Source: an uncultured Eubacteriales bacterium | Lineage (GTDB): Bacteria; Bacillota; Clostridia; Oscillospirales; Oscillospiraceae | Length of the DNA: 64,000 nt | Direction: 5' to 3' | Assembly (NCBI GenBank): GCA_900319695.1 | Contig: ONPN01000002.1 | Location: 1 to 64,000 of the forward strand | In this document: positions 42,584-54,851 of the stretch, in pieces | Numbering within the stretch: position 1 is the stretch's first letter | Layout: every line of letters starts with the position of its first letter | Notes under the pieces: model-generated | What the model saw: only the letters and a program-made list of their open reading frames with translations | What the model was told of the DNA's origin: nothing | Databases searched by the model: none | Translations under genes and position numbers: made by a program

Positions 42584-44799
42584 ACGCCGCAGAGTTTGCG
42601 CAGCCGTACCCGCAGCGCCGTATAGCGCCGGGACTGTCGGTAATTGTCGATCATCTGGTGGGCGGCTGCGTCGTCGCCGACAAGGATCAGAAGCTCTTTG
42701 GCACGTGTCACCGCCGTATAGAGCACACCGCGTGTCATCAGAAGCTGGGAACTGCCGCCGATGGCGAGAATCACCGCCCGGTACTCGCTGCCCTGGGCCT
42801 TGTGAACCGTCACGGCCCAGGCGTGCTCCAGCTCGGTGAGCGCGTCGAAGCCGTAGACCGCGATGCGCCCGTCAAAGTTGACGGTCAGGGTCTCGTTCTC
42901 CGGATCAATGGCGGTGAGCGTCCCCATGTCGCCGTTAAAGATGCCGATGCCTGCCTCGCTATTGTTCTCTGTTTTCCACAGAATATCATAGTTGTTGCGG
43001 ATCTGCATCACGCGGTCGCCCTCGCGGAAGATCACATCCCCGAAGGCTTTTTCCTTCTTGTCGGGCGACGGCGGGTTCAGAGCCGCCTGGAGTCTCTGGT
43101 TCAGGCTGACGGTGCCGGTCTCCCCTTTTCTGGTGGGCGAGAGCACTTGGATTTCCTCGGGCGGAATATGCATTTTATTCGGCAGGCGCACGGCGCAGAG
43201 CTCTGTGATCGTCTCCACCGTGCTGCCGCCCTGCAATCTTTTGAGGCGGAAAAAGTCGCCGGCATTTTCGGAGAGATCGGGGTGCTCGCCCCGGTTGATC
43301 ATGTGGGCGTTGCGCACAATGCGGCTGCCCTCGTTCTGGCGGAAAATCTCGGTCAGACGCACTGCCGCCACGACCTGGCTGCGGATGAGCGCGGAGAAGA
43401 CATTTCCGGGCCCCACCGAGGGGAGCTGGTCGGCGTCCCCGACCATGACGAGGCGCGCGTCTGGCGGCATGGCCCTGAGCAGCGCGTCCATCAGCAGAAT
43501 ATCGACCATGGAGCACTCGTCCAGGATGACCGCGTCGCAGTCGAGTCTGTCTTTTTCGCACTTGGTAAAGACGACCCGATCCCCCTCCTCGTCAAACTTT
43601 GCGCCGAGCAGGCGATGGACCGTCGCGGCCTCCTGACCGGTGAGCTCCGTCATGCGCTTGGCGGCGCGGCCGGTCGGGGCGCAGAGCAGGGTTTTGAGTC
43701 CGAGCTCGTCAAACATGGCGAGAATAGCGCGGATGGAGGTTGTCTTGCCGGTGCCGGGCCCGCCGGTGATGACCAGCAGCTGGTTTTTGAGCGCAAGCTC
43801 CAGTGTCTGGCGCTGCATGGGGGCGTAGTGTATCCCCTGCCGTGCCTCGAGCTTTCGGAGCAGCTTTTCCGTGTCGAGCTTATCCGTGAAGGTACGCCTG
43901 CTCATGCGGGCAAAGCACGCAGCCGCGTTTGTCTCGGCGTCGTAGAGTTCCGGCAGATAACAGGCGTTCACGCCCGCAATCTCCTCATAGCGGAGCTGAT
44001 TGTCCTCAATGAGCTCCGCTATACACTCGTCAGCTTCCTCGGGCGTCACTGAGATCAGCTCGGCTGTGACGGCGGAGAGCTTTTCCCGGGGAATGAAACA
44101 GTGGCCGTTGCCGGTGTTGTGCTGGAGCTCGAAGAGCACGGCGGCGCCGATGCGGTTCTTGCTGCTGCCGCCCATGCCGAGTCCGAGGGCCATCTCATCC
44201 GCTTCGCGGAAGGTGCCGCCGACGAGAGCGCTGCACAGTAGATAGGGGTTCTCTCGCAGGCTTTCCAGCGCCTTGTCCCCGTAATATTTATAGGCGCGCA
44301 TCGCGAGGATGGGGCGCAGGCCGAAGGAACAGACAAACTCAATCAGCATCCGAAGCCCTGCCTGCTGACGAAAATTCTTGGAGATCTGCTGCGCCTTGGC
44401 TGAGCTGATCCCCTTGACAGAGGCAAGGTCCTGGGGATTGTTCAAAATCACCTCCAGGGTCCGATCTCCGAAGCGGTCCACGATCAGCGAAGCCGTCGCG
44501 GGGCCGACTCCCTTGACGGAGCCGCCCGCCAGGAACTGATAGATGGCGGGGGCAGAGCTCGGCAGAAAGCGCTGGGCGTATTCCGCTTTGAACTGTCGGC
44601 CATGGACGCTGTGGTTGACCCATTTGCCGCTCGCGATCACGGATTCTCCAGGAGCCGCAAAGGGGAAGCAGCCGAGCACCGTGACAATCTCGCCGCTGTC
44701 GCTGCGCAGTCTCAGAATGGTGTAGCCGTTTTCTTCATTTTTGAAAATGACCGTCTCCACGGTCCCCGTGAGTTCCTGGTAATCCAGTTCCTGGTCCAT
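42580..44799 (-). CDS. recD2: RecD2-type DNA helicase
   Basis: A 739-residue superfamily 1B 5'-3' helicase. The N-terminal OB/helix-hairpin-helix region (about 1-170) contains GVGPATASLIVDRFG; Walker A is TGGPGTGKTTS (about 347-357), Walker B ILDECSM, and the C-terminus has the UvrD-like VTVHKAQGSEY. RecD2 is unrelated to RecBCD complexes and guards replication forks. Start 44799 (MDQELDYQEL) follows SD TTGAGG; a TTG codon 4 codons upstream overlaps the uvrA stop and is less likely. Confidence 0.93.
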   Translation of the reverse strand: MDQELDYQELTGTVETVIFKNEENGYTILRLRSDSGEIVTVLGCFPFAAPGESVIASGKWVNHSVHGRQFKAEYAQRFLPSSAPAIYQFLAGGSVKGVGPATASLIVDRFGDRTLEVILNNPQDLASVKGISSAKAQQISKNFRQQAGLRMLIEFVCSFGLRPILAMRAYKYYGDKALESLRENPYLLCSALVGGTFREADEMALGLGMGGSSKNRIGAAVLFELQHNTGNGHCFIPREKLSAVTAELISVTPEEADECIAELIEDNQLRYEEIAGVNACYLPELYDAETNAAACFARMSRRTFTDKLDTEKLLRKLEARQGIHYAPMQRQTLELALKNQLLVITGGPGTGKTTSIRAILAMFDELGLKTLLCAPTGRAAKRMTELTGQEAATVHRLLGAKFDEEGDRVVFTKCEKDRLDCDAVILDECSMVDILLMDALLRAMPPDARLVMVGDADQLPSVGPGNVFSALIRSQVVAAVRLTEIFRQNEGSRIVRNAHMINRGEHPDLSENAGDFFRLKRLQGGSTVETITELCAVRLPNKMHIPPEEIQVLSPTRKGETGTVSLNQRLQAALNPPSPDKKEKAFGDVIFREGDRVMQIRNNYDILWKTENNSEAGIGIFNGDMGTLTAIDPENETLTVNFDGRIAVYGFDALTELEHAWAVTVHKAQGSEYRAVILAIGGSSQLLMTRGVLYTAVTRAKELLILVGDDAAAHQMIDNYRQSRRYTALRVRLRKLCGV

Positions 44800-44807
44800 G
44801 GGACACC

Positions 44808-47657
<2,850 letters not shown>

Positions 47658-47668
47658 GGCTGATTCTC

Positions 47669-48145
47669 CTAAACAATAAGGTCGGCAGTTCTGCCGCGTG
47701 TGATTTTAATGAGCTCCGAGGGGGCCAGCTCCACCTGCGCGCCGATCTTCCCGGCGCTGACGGCCATGGTCGAAAGTCCTTCGCAGCTTTCGTGATAGAA
47801 GGTTTCAAACTGCTTCTTCATCCCGATGGGCGAGCAGCCGCCGCGCACATAACCGGTAAGAGCGTTGATCTCACTGACGTGGATCATGGCGATGGACTTC
47901 TCCCCTGCCGCCTTGGCCGCCTTCTTGAGGTCAAGCTCCTCCGCGACCGGGATCACGAAGACGTAGTTTTTCTTGCTTGCTCCGCGCGTCACCAGCGTTT
48001 TGAAAACGCGCTCGGGCTCAAGTCCCGTGAGCTTTGCGACGGTCACGCCGTCCACCGCGTCCTCCCCGTGGGGATAGCTGTGGGCTGTATAGGCGATCTT
48101 TTTCTGATCGAGCACGCGCATCACATTGGTTTTGAGTTCGGCCAT
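47669..48145 (-). CDS. ybaK: YbaK/EbsC-type aminoacyl-tRNA deacylase
   Basis: A 158-residue Cys-tRNA(Pro) deacylase (YbaK family) that removes mischarged amino acids. It has the fold landmarks [37 protein letters not shown] and [14 protein letters not shown] with the catalytic-site Gly/Lys. Start 48145 ([13 protein letters not shown]) follows SD AAGGGGGCG. It is the first gene of the ybaK-uvrA-recD2-comF-mreB-ispDF run, with a consensus promoter 38 bp upstream. Confidence 0.92.
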   Translation of the reverse strand: MAELKTNVMRVLDQKKIAYTAHSYPHGEDAVDGVTVAKLTGLEPERVFKTLVTRGASKKNYVFVIPVAEELDLKKAAKAAGEKSIAMIHVSEINALTGYVRGGCSPIGMKKQFETFYHESCEGLSTMAVSAGKIGAQVELAPSELIKITRGRTADLIV

Positions 48146-48182
48146 CACTGCGCCCCCTTTGGTGCCGTTTTGCAATTGGTTT

Positions 48183-48211
48183 ATTATAACGCAAATACTG
48201 TTCATTTTCAA
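48183..48211 (-). promoter_or_regulatory. Sigma-A promoter of ybaK-uvrA run
   Basis: On the minus strand TTGAAA (48211-48206), 17 bp, TATAAT (48188-48183). A predicted leader of about 32 nt precedes the ybaK start. Confidence 0.85.
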
Positions 48212-48250
48212 CAAAAACAGGAGAGTATTCCTGTAAAATATTTTTAAATA

Positions 48251-48276
48251 GAAAACCGGGCCCGATCCGGGCCCGG
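48251..48276 (-). terminator. Terminator after the TetR gene
   Basis: The G+C-rich near-palindrome CCGGGCCCG (48256-48264) / CGGGCCCGG (48268-48276) is followed on the minus strand by TTTTC, 15 bp beyond the TetR stop. Confidence 0.75.
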
Positions 48277-48291
48277 CGGCAGATGTGCCAT

Positions 48292-48849
48292 TCAGTTTTT
48301 CTGGAACCTCTCCATGATGTTTTCGATGCTGTTGTCGAGTACGCGCAGGACCTTGTCGGTCGTGATCTCCTTGGGAAGCTGCATCCCCAGATCCATCCAC
48401 TGGGAAATCAGTCCGACGACGATGTTGGAATAGAATTCCACAATGAACTCAAAGTCCGCCCGGTCGATGGAGCGATCCTCCGCCACGATCTCCGAAAAGC
48501 TCCGTATACACTCACGCAGTCTCCCCTTGATGTAGCGTAGCATGTAGAGACGGCTGTTTGAGTTATAGACGTTCAGGGCGAAAGCGGCGTTGTCATAGAG
48601 GTACTTGAACCACAGCGTCACGTCCTGCTGCCAGTTGTCATAGACTACCTCGCTCGGCAGGTTGGCGTTTGCGTCTTCTTCAAATACCCATTCCAGCAGA
48701 TCGTATACGTCGTCAAAATGATAATAGAAGGTTTGACGGCTGACGCCGCAGGTCTCCACCAGATCGTTAACTGTGATGCGGTCGATGGGCTTGAGCGCCA
48801 TCATTTTCTTTAGCGCATCCGCCAGCGCTTTTTTGGTAGACGTAGCCAT
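48292..48849 (-). CDS. TetR/AcrR family transcriptional regulator
   Basis: A 185-residue regulator. The N-terminal helix-turn-helix is ITVNDLVETCGVSRQTFYYHF (about residues 25-45), matching the TetR pattern; the C-terminal ligand domain resembles the DhaS/TetR_C group. Start 48849 has SD GAGGAGAAGCG. A TCTGT-N8-ACAGA inverted repeat covers its own -10 box, which suggests autoregulation. No obvious target such as a transporter adjoins it. Confidence 0.88.
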   Translation of the reverse strand: MATSTKKALADALKKMMALKPIDRITVNDLVETCGVSRQTFYYHFDDVYDLLEWVFEEDANANLPSEVVYDNWQQDVTLWFKYLYDNAAFALNVYNSNSRLYMLRYIKGRLRECIRSFSEIVAEDRSIDRADFEFIVEFYSNIVVGLISQWMDLGMQLPKEITTDKVLRVLDNSIENIMERFQKN

Positions 48850-48876
48850 GTCGCTTCTCCTCATTCTGTGTGGATG

Positions 48877-48909
48877 TCTGTATTATAACACAGATTTGAC
48901 AGATTGAAA
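48877..48909 (-). promoter_or_regulatory. Promoter and candidate operator of the TetR gene
   Basis: On the minus strand TTTCAA (48909-48904), 16 bp, TATAAT (48887-48882). The inverted repeat TCTGT (48877-48881) / ACAGA (48890-48894) brackets the -10 box. Confidence 0.65.
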
Positions 48910-48965
48910 GAGCTTTTATTTACAATCCGCAAAATTTGTTTAAACACATTATATCCGTGTTCAAT

Positions 48966-51128
48966 TCACGCCTTATCCGACAAGGCCGCAAGCTCCCCGG
49001 AGTCGAGACGGGCCTTCTCCATTTGCAGGATGGCGGCGCTCATGCTCTGCTCCGCCTTGATATACTCTCCGCCGACGGTCGATTCCTCGGCAAAGGCGTC
49101 GAAAACGTCCTGCTTTTCCCGAAGGATTTCCATGATCCGTTCGTCCACGGTGTTGTCGCAGAGGAGGCGGTGCACCACCACGCTTCTGAGCTGACCCATG
49201 CGGTAGGCGCGGGAGACGGCCTGATTCTCGATAGAGGGCTTGATCTGCGGCTCGCAGAAGATGATGACGGAGGCCGCCTGGATGTTGAGTCCCGTGCCGC
49301 CTGCCTGCACCTGGCAGATGAGAACCGCGCCGTCCTCCGCCTCTGCAAAGTCGTCCACGATCTCCTGCCGCCTTTGCGGGGAGACAGAGCCTGTGATCGG
49401 CTCAAGCGCGCGCTTGCCGAGAAGCTCCTGCACGGTGCGTATCGTTTCGCGGAAATAGGAGAAAACGATGATTTTCCGTCCGTCCTCCCGCGCTTCGTCG
49501 CAGAGCTCAATCAGGCGCTTCGCCTTGGAGGAGTGCTTCAGATCGCCTACGTCCCAGGAGACCTGGCGCATGGCCATGAAGTTCTGGGCCGCAACGGCGA
49601 GCATGTAAGCCGTCCACTCCGCCGGGCCCATCTCGCACCACTGCTCTTTTTCGATGAGCTCCGGCAGCTCGCTCAGCACATCTTCTCTGGTGCGGCGCAG
49701 GTAGACCGGGGCGAGCTTTTCACGAAACTGCGGCGCGGAGGAGATATATTTCATCTTCTGCACCTGGCCCGCGATATCCGGGCGCAGGCAGGAGACAAGA
49801 AAGCACATCTCGTCCACGCGGTTTTCCAGGGGCGTGCCGGTCATGAACAGGACACGCTCAACCCTCTTGCGCAGAGCCAGCAGCGCCTGGGTGCGCCGTG
49901 CCGCCGGGTTTTTGACATAGTGCGCCTCGTCCGCGATCAGCATGTCGAAACAAAAGGTCTCGGGCAGGGCAAAGCGGCTGATGGACTCGTAGGTCGTGAC
50001 CGCGGCGCCGCCCTTTTCCATCCAGCGCCTGAGCGCCGTCTGATCGCCGCCGCGTATGGGCGTGACGGCAAGGGCGCTGAATTTTGTGATCTCGCGCGTC
50101 CAGTTGACCAGCACGCTTGCGGGGCAGACCACCATAAAGTGCGTCGCTCCCAGCGCGTTCAGCGAGACCATGGCGGCGATGGCCTGTACGGTTTTGCCGA
50201 GGCCCATCTCGTCTCCGAGCAGAACCTTGCCCTGCCGCAGAATATAGCGCGTGCCAAACTCCTGATAGACACGCAGACTCGTTCGCAGGCCGTCGAGATA
50301 GAGCGGCTCCATCTCCACCTGCCGCACAAGTTCCTCCGGCAGGCCGCTGTAGCTGTTGTCAATGCGGGTGCTGAGCGCCTGGCCGAAGCGGTCGAGCTCG
50401 GCATAATAGGCGGCGCTGTTTTTCCGAAAGTCTTCCCACACGCCGTCTGCGTCCGGGATTTCTCTCGTGTCATAGGCGTCGATTGTGGCCTTGACGCGCG
50501 CCCCATAGTCTCCCGTCAGCAAGCTATAGAGATAGAGCGCCGCGTCGACCGCCTCTTTTTTCTTCTGCGCAGGCAGAAATATCCAGCGCACGACGCCCGC
50601 CGCGGGCTTGGCGGCAAGACACGCGGCCAGGACGCTCTCGTGATAGTCGCTGTATATCGCCTTTGCCTGACGCACCGCGTCCGCCGTTTCACGGGCAGTT
50701 TTGGCGGACAGGAGAAGAGAGGTCGCCGGGCCGCTTCTGTCGTCAAGACTCACGCGGATTTTGAGCCCGGTCTCGGTCTCTCTCTTGATGCGGCCCGCGA
50801 TGGTGTAGATGAGCCAGGACGCCTCGTCCCCGATGCCCTTGATTTCGTTGATCTGATCGGCGGACAATGCGCAGAGCTGCTCCATGTTCTCGATCCCTGC
50901 CGCGCGCAGGGAAGCGACTCGGAGGCCGAGTCTGTCGCGGTTGATGTTCTCCACGTCCATGCCGCGCAGAATATCGCCCAGGGCTTTCTCGGACAGCGCC
51001 TTCATCGCCTCCGCCGCAGCGTCCTGCTGCACACGCTCCTGCGAGGCGATCTCCGCGATCGTCTCATCAAAGCCCGTGATCAGCTCCAGGATGTCCCGGA
51101 TCTGCTGTCTGTCGCGCTTGACTGCCAT
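48966..51128 (-). CDS. SNF2-family helicase with N-terminal HhH region
   Basis: A 720-residue Swi2/Snf2 ATPase. A helix-hairpin-helix-like segment (about 68-101, LRAAGIENMEQLCALS and INEIKGIGDEAS) and a domain without recognised family (about 105-285) precede the core: Walker A GDEMGLGKT (305-313), ADEAHYVKN, MTGTPLENR, then helicase C with AGGTGLNIQAAS and QAVSRAYRMGQ. The core resembles bacterial RapA/SMARCAL1-like remodelers. No methylase, nuclease or other defence genes adjoin it. The start ATG 51128 follows SD AAGGAG. The specific role is unknown. Confidence 0.85.
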   Translation of the reverse strand: MAVKRDRQQIRDILELITGFDETIAEIASQERVQQDAAAEAMKALSEKALGDILRGMDVENINRDRLGLRVASLRAAGIENMEQLCALSADQINEIKGIGDEASWLIYTIAGRIKRETETGLKIRVSLDDRSGPATSLLLSAKTARETADAVRQAKAIYSDYHESVLAACLAAKPAAGVVRWIFLPAQKKKEAVDAALYLYSLLTGDYGARVKATIDAYDTREIPDADGVWEDFRKNSAAYYAELDRFGQALSTRIDNSYSGLPEELVRQVEMEPLYLDGLRTSLRVYQEFGTRYILRQGKVLLGDEMGLGKTVQAIAAMVSLNALGATHFMVVCPASVLVNWTREITKFSALAVTPIRGGDQTALRRWMEKGGAAVTTYESISRFALPETFCFDMLIADEAHYVKNPAARRTQALLALRKRVERVLFMTGTPLENRVDEMCFLVSCLRPDIAGQVQKMKYISSAPQFREKLAPVYLRRTREDVLSELPELIEKEQWCEMGPAEWTAYMLAVAAQNFMAMRQVSWDVGDLKHSSKAKRLIELCDEAREDGRKIIVFSYFRETIRTVQELLGKRALEPITGSVSPQRRQEIVDDFAEAEDGAVLICQVQAGGTGLNIQAASVIIFCEPQIKPSIENQAVSRAYRMGQLRSVVVHRLLCDNTVDERIMEILREKQDVFDAFAEESTVGGEYIKAEQSMSAAILQMEKARLDSGELAALSDKA

Positions 51129-51139
51129 CGTTTTGCTCC

Positions 51140-51577
51140 TTATTCAAGGGCGAGCACGCGCACCTGCTCAACGCCGGGGACAGAGTCGAGCTTTGCCACA
51201 AAGTCCTCCATACTGCCCTCCACCTCGCTGACATCAAGGGAGATAGTCACCCCGGCCTTGTCGCGGATCGGCAGGCTCTGCGTGATGGTGAGGATATTGG
51301 CACGGGCGTCGGAGATGCAGACCAGCAGTGCGCTCAGAACTCCCTGCTCATGGTTGAGAATCATGGACAGCACAGCTCTTCGCCCACCGGAAAGCTCCGT
51401 CGGTTCAAGGATAAAATCCTTGTATTTATAATAGGTGCTGCGCGAAATGCCGACCTGTCGGACAGCCTGGCTCACGTCCCGGATCTTGCCGTCCTCAAGC
51501 AGGTGCCGTGCCTCGATGACCTTCTCGTAGTACTCGGGCAGGATGCTTTTGTGGATAATGAGATATTGGTCCAGCAT
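51140..51577 (-). CDS. ACT-domain protein, UPF0735/PheB-like
   Basis: A 145-residue protein with an N-terminal helix-turn-helix-like part (VSQAVRQVGISRSTYYKYKD, about 35-54) and a C-terminal ACT domain (VLSMILNHEQGVLSALLVCI onwards). This is the UPF0735/PheB family; ACT domains bind amino acids and the family is thought to regulate amino-acid metabolism. SD AGGGGGAGAG precedes the ATG. It is divergent from the 51781 flavoprotein gene. Confidence 0.88.
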   Translation of the reverse strand: MLDQYLIIHKSILPEYYEKVIEARHLLEDGKIRDVSQAVRQVGISRSTYYKYKDFILEPTELSGGRRAVLSMILNHEQGVLSALLVCISDARANILTITQSLPIRDKAGVTISLDVSEVEGSMEDFVAKLDSVPGVEQVRVLALE

Positions 51578-51688
51578 GCTCTCCCCCTCCTTTTACCGGT
51601 CTATGATATACCGTCCGTGCTAAAAAGACAAGTGTGTTTTTCGGAATTGACAAAACTGCTCATTCTGTAAAAACCAACAGAAATTGTG

Positions 51689-51717
51689 TTGAAATTGAGA
51701 GATGTTTGTGATAATGT
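51689..51717 (+). promoter_or_regulatory. Promoter of the flavoprotein-hypA unit
   Basis: TTGAAA (51689-51694), 17 bp, TAATGT (51712-51717); an alternative extended -10 TGTGATAAT overlaps it. The leader is about 57 nt. Confidence 0.6.
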
Positions 51718-51780
51718 GTCTATAAGCGACTTTACTTTACAAGTTTACGATTGCTGCATACATTCGAAAGGAGATCTGAA

Positions 51781-54486
51781 ATGGCAAGAGAGATTCTGTT
51801 TGACCTGGGCAAAATGATCACGGACCGCCTTCCGTACAAATTCGGCGTCAAACGTCTGACCGAAAACGACCCCGAATACATCATCCTTGACCGCGCGTGC
51901 TCCAACGACGAGATTGCGGAGGTCATGCTGAAGATGGGCCTGCGCAAGCCCAAAACCACCGCTGAGATCGCAAAACTCACCGGCAAGAGCGAGCAGCGAA
52001 TCGAAGAGCTGCTGACCGACGCCGCCAAGCACGGCATTGTGGAGTACCACTGGGAAAACCCCGCGCATGAGAAACAGTGGTACGTCCAGCTTTTTGTCCC
52101 CGGCATCGCCGAAATGACCAACATGGTCCTCTGGCAGGTGGAGAAATACCCGGAGCTTGCGGACGCCTTTGATAAGATGACCTTCCTACCGCTTGAAGGC
52201 AAGACCCACCTCATTCCCCCCGGCGGCGACGGCATCGGCATGCATGTCATCCCCGTGGAGAACGCCATCCCCGCCAAGAGCGTTTCCGCCTCTATCGAGC
52301 ATATCTCCCACTGGCTGGACAAGTACGACGGCAAGCTCTCCGTCGGCTACTGCTCCTGCCGCAATGCCCGCCGCCTCTATGGCCAGGGCTCCGGCGAGAT
52401 TCAGGACGACTGCTGCATCGGTCTCGGCGACTTTGCCGAGTACCTGATTGAGACCGGCAAGGGCCGTCCCATCACCAAGGAAGAGGCCCTCGCCATCTGC
52501 CAGCGCGCCGAGGAAAACGGCTACGTCCACCAGACCACAAACATCGACGGTCAGGACAAGATCTTCGGCCTGTGCAACTGTGACGTCGGTGTCTGCTTTG
52601 CCCTGCGCACCAGCCAGTATTTCAACACGCCGAACCTCTCCGCCTCCGCTTACCGCGCCCATGTCGACAAGGACAACTGTGTGGCCTGCGGCAAGTGCGT
52701 CGAGGTCTGCCCCGCCGGCGCCGTCAAGCTCGGCCAGAAGCTCTGTACCAAGAACGGCGAGGTCCAATATCCGAAGCAGGAGCTGCCCTCCGGTCTTAAG
52801 TGGGGCAAGGACAAGTGGAATCCCAACTACGTCGTAGACAACCGCAAGAACTGCCACGAGTCCGGCACCGCGCCCTGCAAAACCGCATGTCCCGCGCATA
52901 TCGCCATCCAGGGCTATATCAAGCTCGCCAAAGAGGGCCGCTACCTTGACGCCCTCAAGCTCATCAAGCAGGACAACCCCTTCCCCTCCGTCTGCGGCTA
53001 CGTCTGCAACCGCCGCTGTGAGGACGCCTGCACCCGCGGCGCGCTCGACAAGGCCCTCGCCATCGACGAGATCAAGAAATTCATCGCCGAACAGGACCTC
53101 AAGAGCGAGGAGCCCTATGTCCCCGCTCCTCTCTACCGCCGTCCCATCGACAAGCCCTACGAGGAGAAGGTCGCCGTCATCGGCGCCGGTCCCGCGGGCC
53201 TGAGCTGCGCCTACTACCTCGCCCGCATGGGCTATTTGAACGTCACCGTCTTTGACCGCAACCCGGCCCCCGGCGGCATGCTCGTCATGGGCATCCCCAG
53301 CTATCGTCTCGACCGCTCCGCCCTCAAGGGTGAGATCGCGGTGCTTGAGAAGATGGGCGTCAAGTTCCGCATGAACACCGAGATCGGCAAGGATCTCACG
53401 ATTGAGGACCTGCGCAAGGAGGGCTACAAGGGCTTCTACGTCGCCATCGGCGCGCAGAAGAGCTCGAAGCTGAATATCTCCGGTGAGGATATCACGGGCG
53501 TATACGGCGGCGTCGACTTCCTGCGCGAGGTAAACCTCGGCAGCAAGCCCGAGATCGGAAAGAAGTGCGCCGTCATCGGCGGCGGCAACGTCGCCATGGA
53601 CGTCTGCCGCACGGCTGTGCGTCTCGGCGCGGAGACTTACGTGATCTACCGCCGCAGCGAAGCCGAGATGCCCGCCGATAAGGAAGAGATCGCCGAGGCG
53701 AAGGCCGAGGGTGTGAAGTTCTGCTTCCTCAACGCGCCTGTGGAGATCGTCGGCGCGGACGGCAAAGTCACCGGGCTCAAGGTTGAGATCATGGAGCTGG
53801 GCGAGCCCGATGAGAAGGGCCGCAGAGCCCCTGTCGGTACCGGAAAATTTGAGATCATCGAGGTTGACTCCGTCCTCTCCGCCGTCGGCCAGGCCATCGA
53901 CTGGGGCACCCTGGACATCGGCGCACTCAAGACCGGCAAGAAGGGCAACGCCATTGCCGATCCCGTCACCTACCAGACCGAGCAGAAGGATATCTTTGTC
54001 GGCGGCGACGTCTACACCGGACCGAAGTTTGCCATCGACGCCATCGCAGCAGGCCGCGAGGGCGCGGAATCCCTGCACCGCTTTGTCCAAGACGGCCAGA
54101 GTCTTACAGTCGGCCGCAACCTGCGCGAGTTCTACGAACTCAACAAGGATGACATCGTTGTCGGAGTGGACTGCTTCGACCGCCCGGCGCGTCAGCCCAT
54201 CCTCCATGATCCCGCAAAGGCCAGGTCCTTCGAGCATGACCGCCTCACCTTCACCGAAGCGCAGGTCAAGGCCGAGGCCAGCCGCTGCCTGGGCTGCGGC
54301 GTGAGCGTGGTCGATCCCAACCGCTGCATCGGCTGCGGCCTGTGCACCACCCGCTGCATGTTCGACGCCATCCACCTCAAGCGCGATGTGCCTGAGGCCT
54401 CCAACCTCGTCCGCTGTGAGGATAAGGTCGGCCCGATGCTCAAGTATGCCGCCAAGCAGAGCGTGCGCATCATCCGCAAAAAGTAA
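51781..54486 (+). CDS. Multi-domain Fe-S/FAD oxidoreductase, GltD/NfnB type
   Basis: A 901-residue cytoplasmic protein. The N-terminal part (about 35-95) looks like a winged helix (TTAEIAKLTGKSEQRIEELL); cysteine motifs CSCRN, DDCC and CNCDVGVC follow; a ferredoxin motif CVACGKCVEVCP is at about 300-311. From about 365 it is a GltD/NfnB-type flavoprotein: a 4Fe-4S part (CKTACP, CGYVCNRRCEDAC), FAD site VIGAGPAGLS (about 464), NADPH site VIGGGNVAMD (about 597). A C-terminal ferredoxin-like CIGCGLCTTRC is near 850. SD AAAGGAGATC precedes ATG 51781. Its electron partner is unknown. Confidence 0.88.
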   Translation: MAREILFDLGKMITDRLPYKFGVKRLTENDPEYIILDRACSNDEIAEVMLKMGLRKPKTTAEIAKLTGKSEQRIEELLTDAAKHGIVEYHWENPAHEKQWYVQLFVPGIAEMTNMVLWQVEKYPELADAFDKMTFLPLEGKTHLIPPGGDGIGMHVIPVENAIPAKSVSASIEHISHWLDKYDGKLSVGYCSCRNARRLYGQGSGEIQDDCCIGLGDFAEYLIETGKGRPITKEEALAICQRAEENGYVHQTTNIDGQDKIFGLCNCDVGVCFALRTSQYFNTPNLSASAYRAHVDKDNCVACGKCVEVCPAGAVKLGQKLCTKNGEVQYPKQELPSGLKWGKDKWNPNYVVDNRKNCHESGTAPCKTACPAHIAIQGYIKLAKEGRYLDALKLIKQDNPFPSVCGYVCNRRCEDACTRGALDKALAIDEIKKFIAEQDLKSEEPYVPAPLYRRPIDKPYEEKVAVIGAGPAGLSCAYYLARMGYLNVTVFDRNPAPGGMLVMGIPSYRLDRSALKGEIAVLEKMGVKFRMNTEIGKDLTIEDLRKEGYKGFYVAIGAQKSSKLNISGEDITGVYGGVDFLREVNLGSKPEIGKKCAVIGGGNVAMDVCRTAVRLGAETYVIYRRSEAEMPADKEEIAEAKAEGVKFCFLNAPVEIVGADGKVTGLKVEIMELGEPDEKGRRAPVGTGKFEIIEVDSVLSAVGQAIDWGTLDIGALKTGKKGNAIADPVTYQTEQKDIFVGGDVYTGPKFAIDAIAAGREGAESLHRFVQDGQSLTVGRNLREFYELNKDDIVVGVDCFDRPARQPILHDPAKARSFEHDRLTFTEAQVKAEASRCLGCGVSVVDPNRCIGCGLCTTRCMFDAIHLKRDVPEASNLVRCEDKVGPMLKYAAKQSVRIIRKK

Positions 54487-54830
54487 TGCACGAATTAAGC
54501 ACCATTTACTATGTGATTGAGACCGTGGAGAAGCTGATGGTAGAAAACGATCTCAAGAAGGTCGGCTCCATCACGCTTGAGGTCGGCGAGGTCAGCGGCA
54601 TCATCCCGAGCTATCTGACGGATTTCTGGACCTGGGCCAGAGCGAAGACGGAACACTTTCAGGACACGGAGCTCAAGATTGAGGAGCTCAAGGCCGTCAC
54701 CTACTGTCAGGACTGCAAGCAGACCTACCCCACCATGACCTACGGCAAGGAGTGTCCTTACTGCCACAGCCCCAACACCTTCCTCGTCACGGGAAACGAA
54801 TACAACATCAAAGAGATTGAAGCCATGTAG
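54486..54830 (+). CDS. hypA: HypA-like nickel/zinc metallochaperone
   Basis: A 114-residue HypA/HybF family protein starting MHELS (the His2 nickel ligand) and with the zinc-binding pairs CQDCKQTYP and CPYCHSPNT. HypA normally inserts Ni into [NiFe] hydrogenases or urease. No hydrogenase, hypB or other hyp gene lies in the window. The ATG overlaps the stop of the flavoprotein (TAATG), which suggests a shared function. A terminator follows. Confidence 0.85.
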   Translation: MHELSTIYYVIETVEKLMVENDLKKVGSITLEVGEVSGIIPSYLTDFWTWARAKTEHFQDTELKIEELKAVTYCQDCKQTYPTMTYGKECPYCHSPNTFLVTGNEYNIKEIEAM

Positions 54831-54851
54831 CATAAGAGCTTCACGCAAAAA

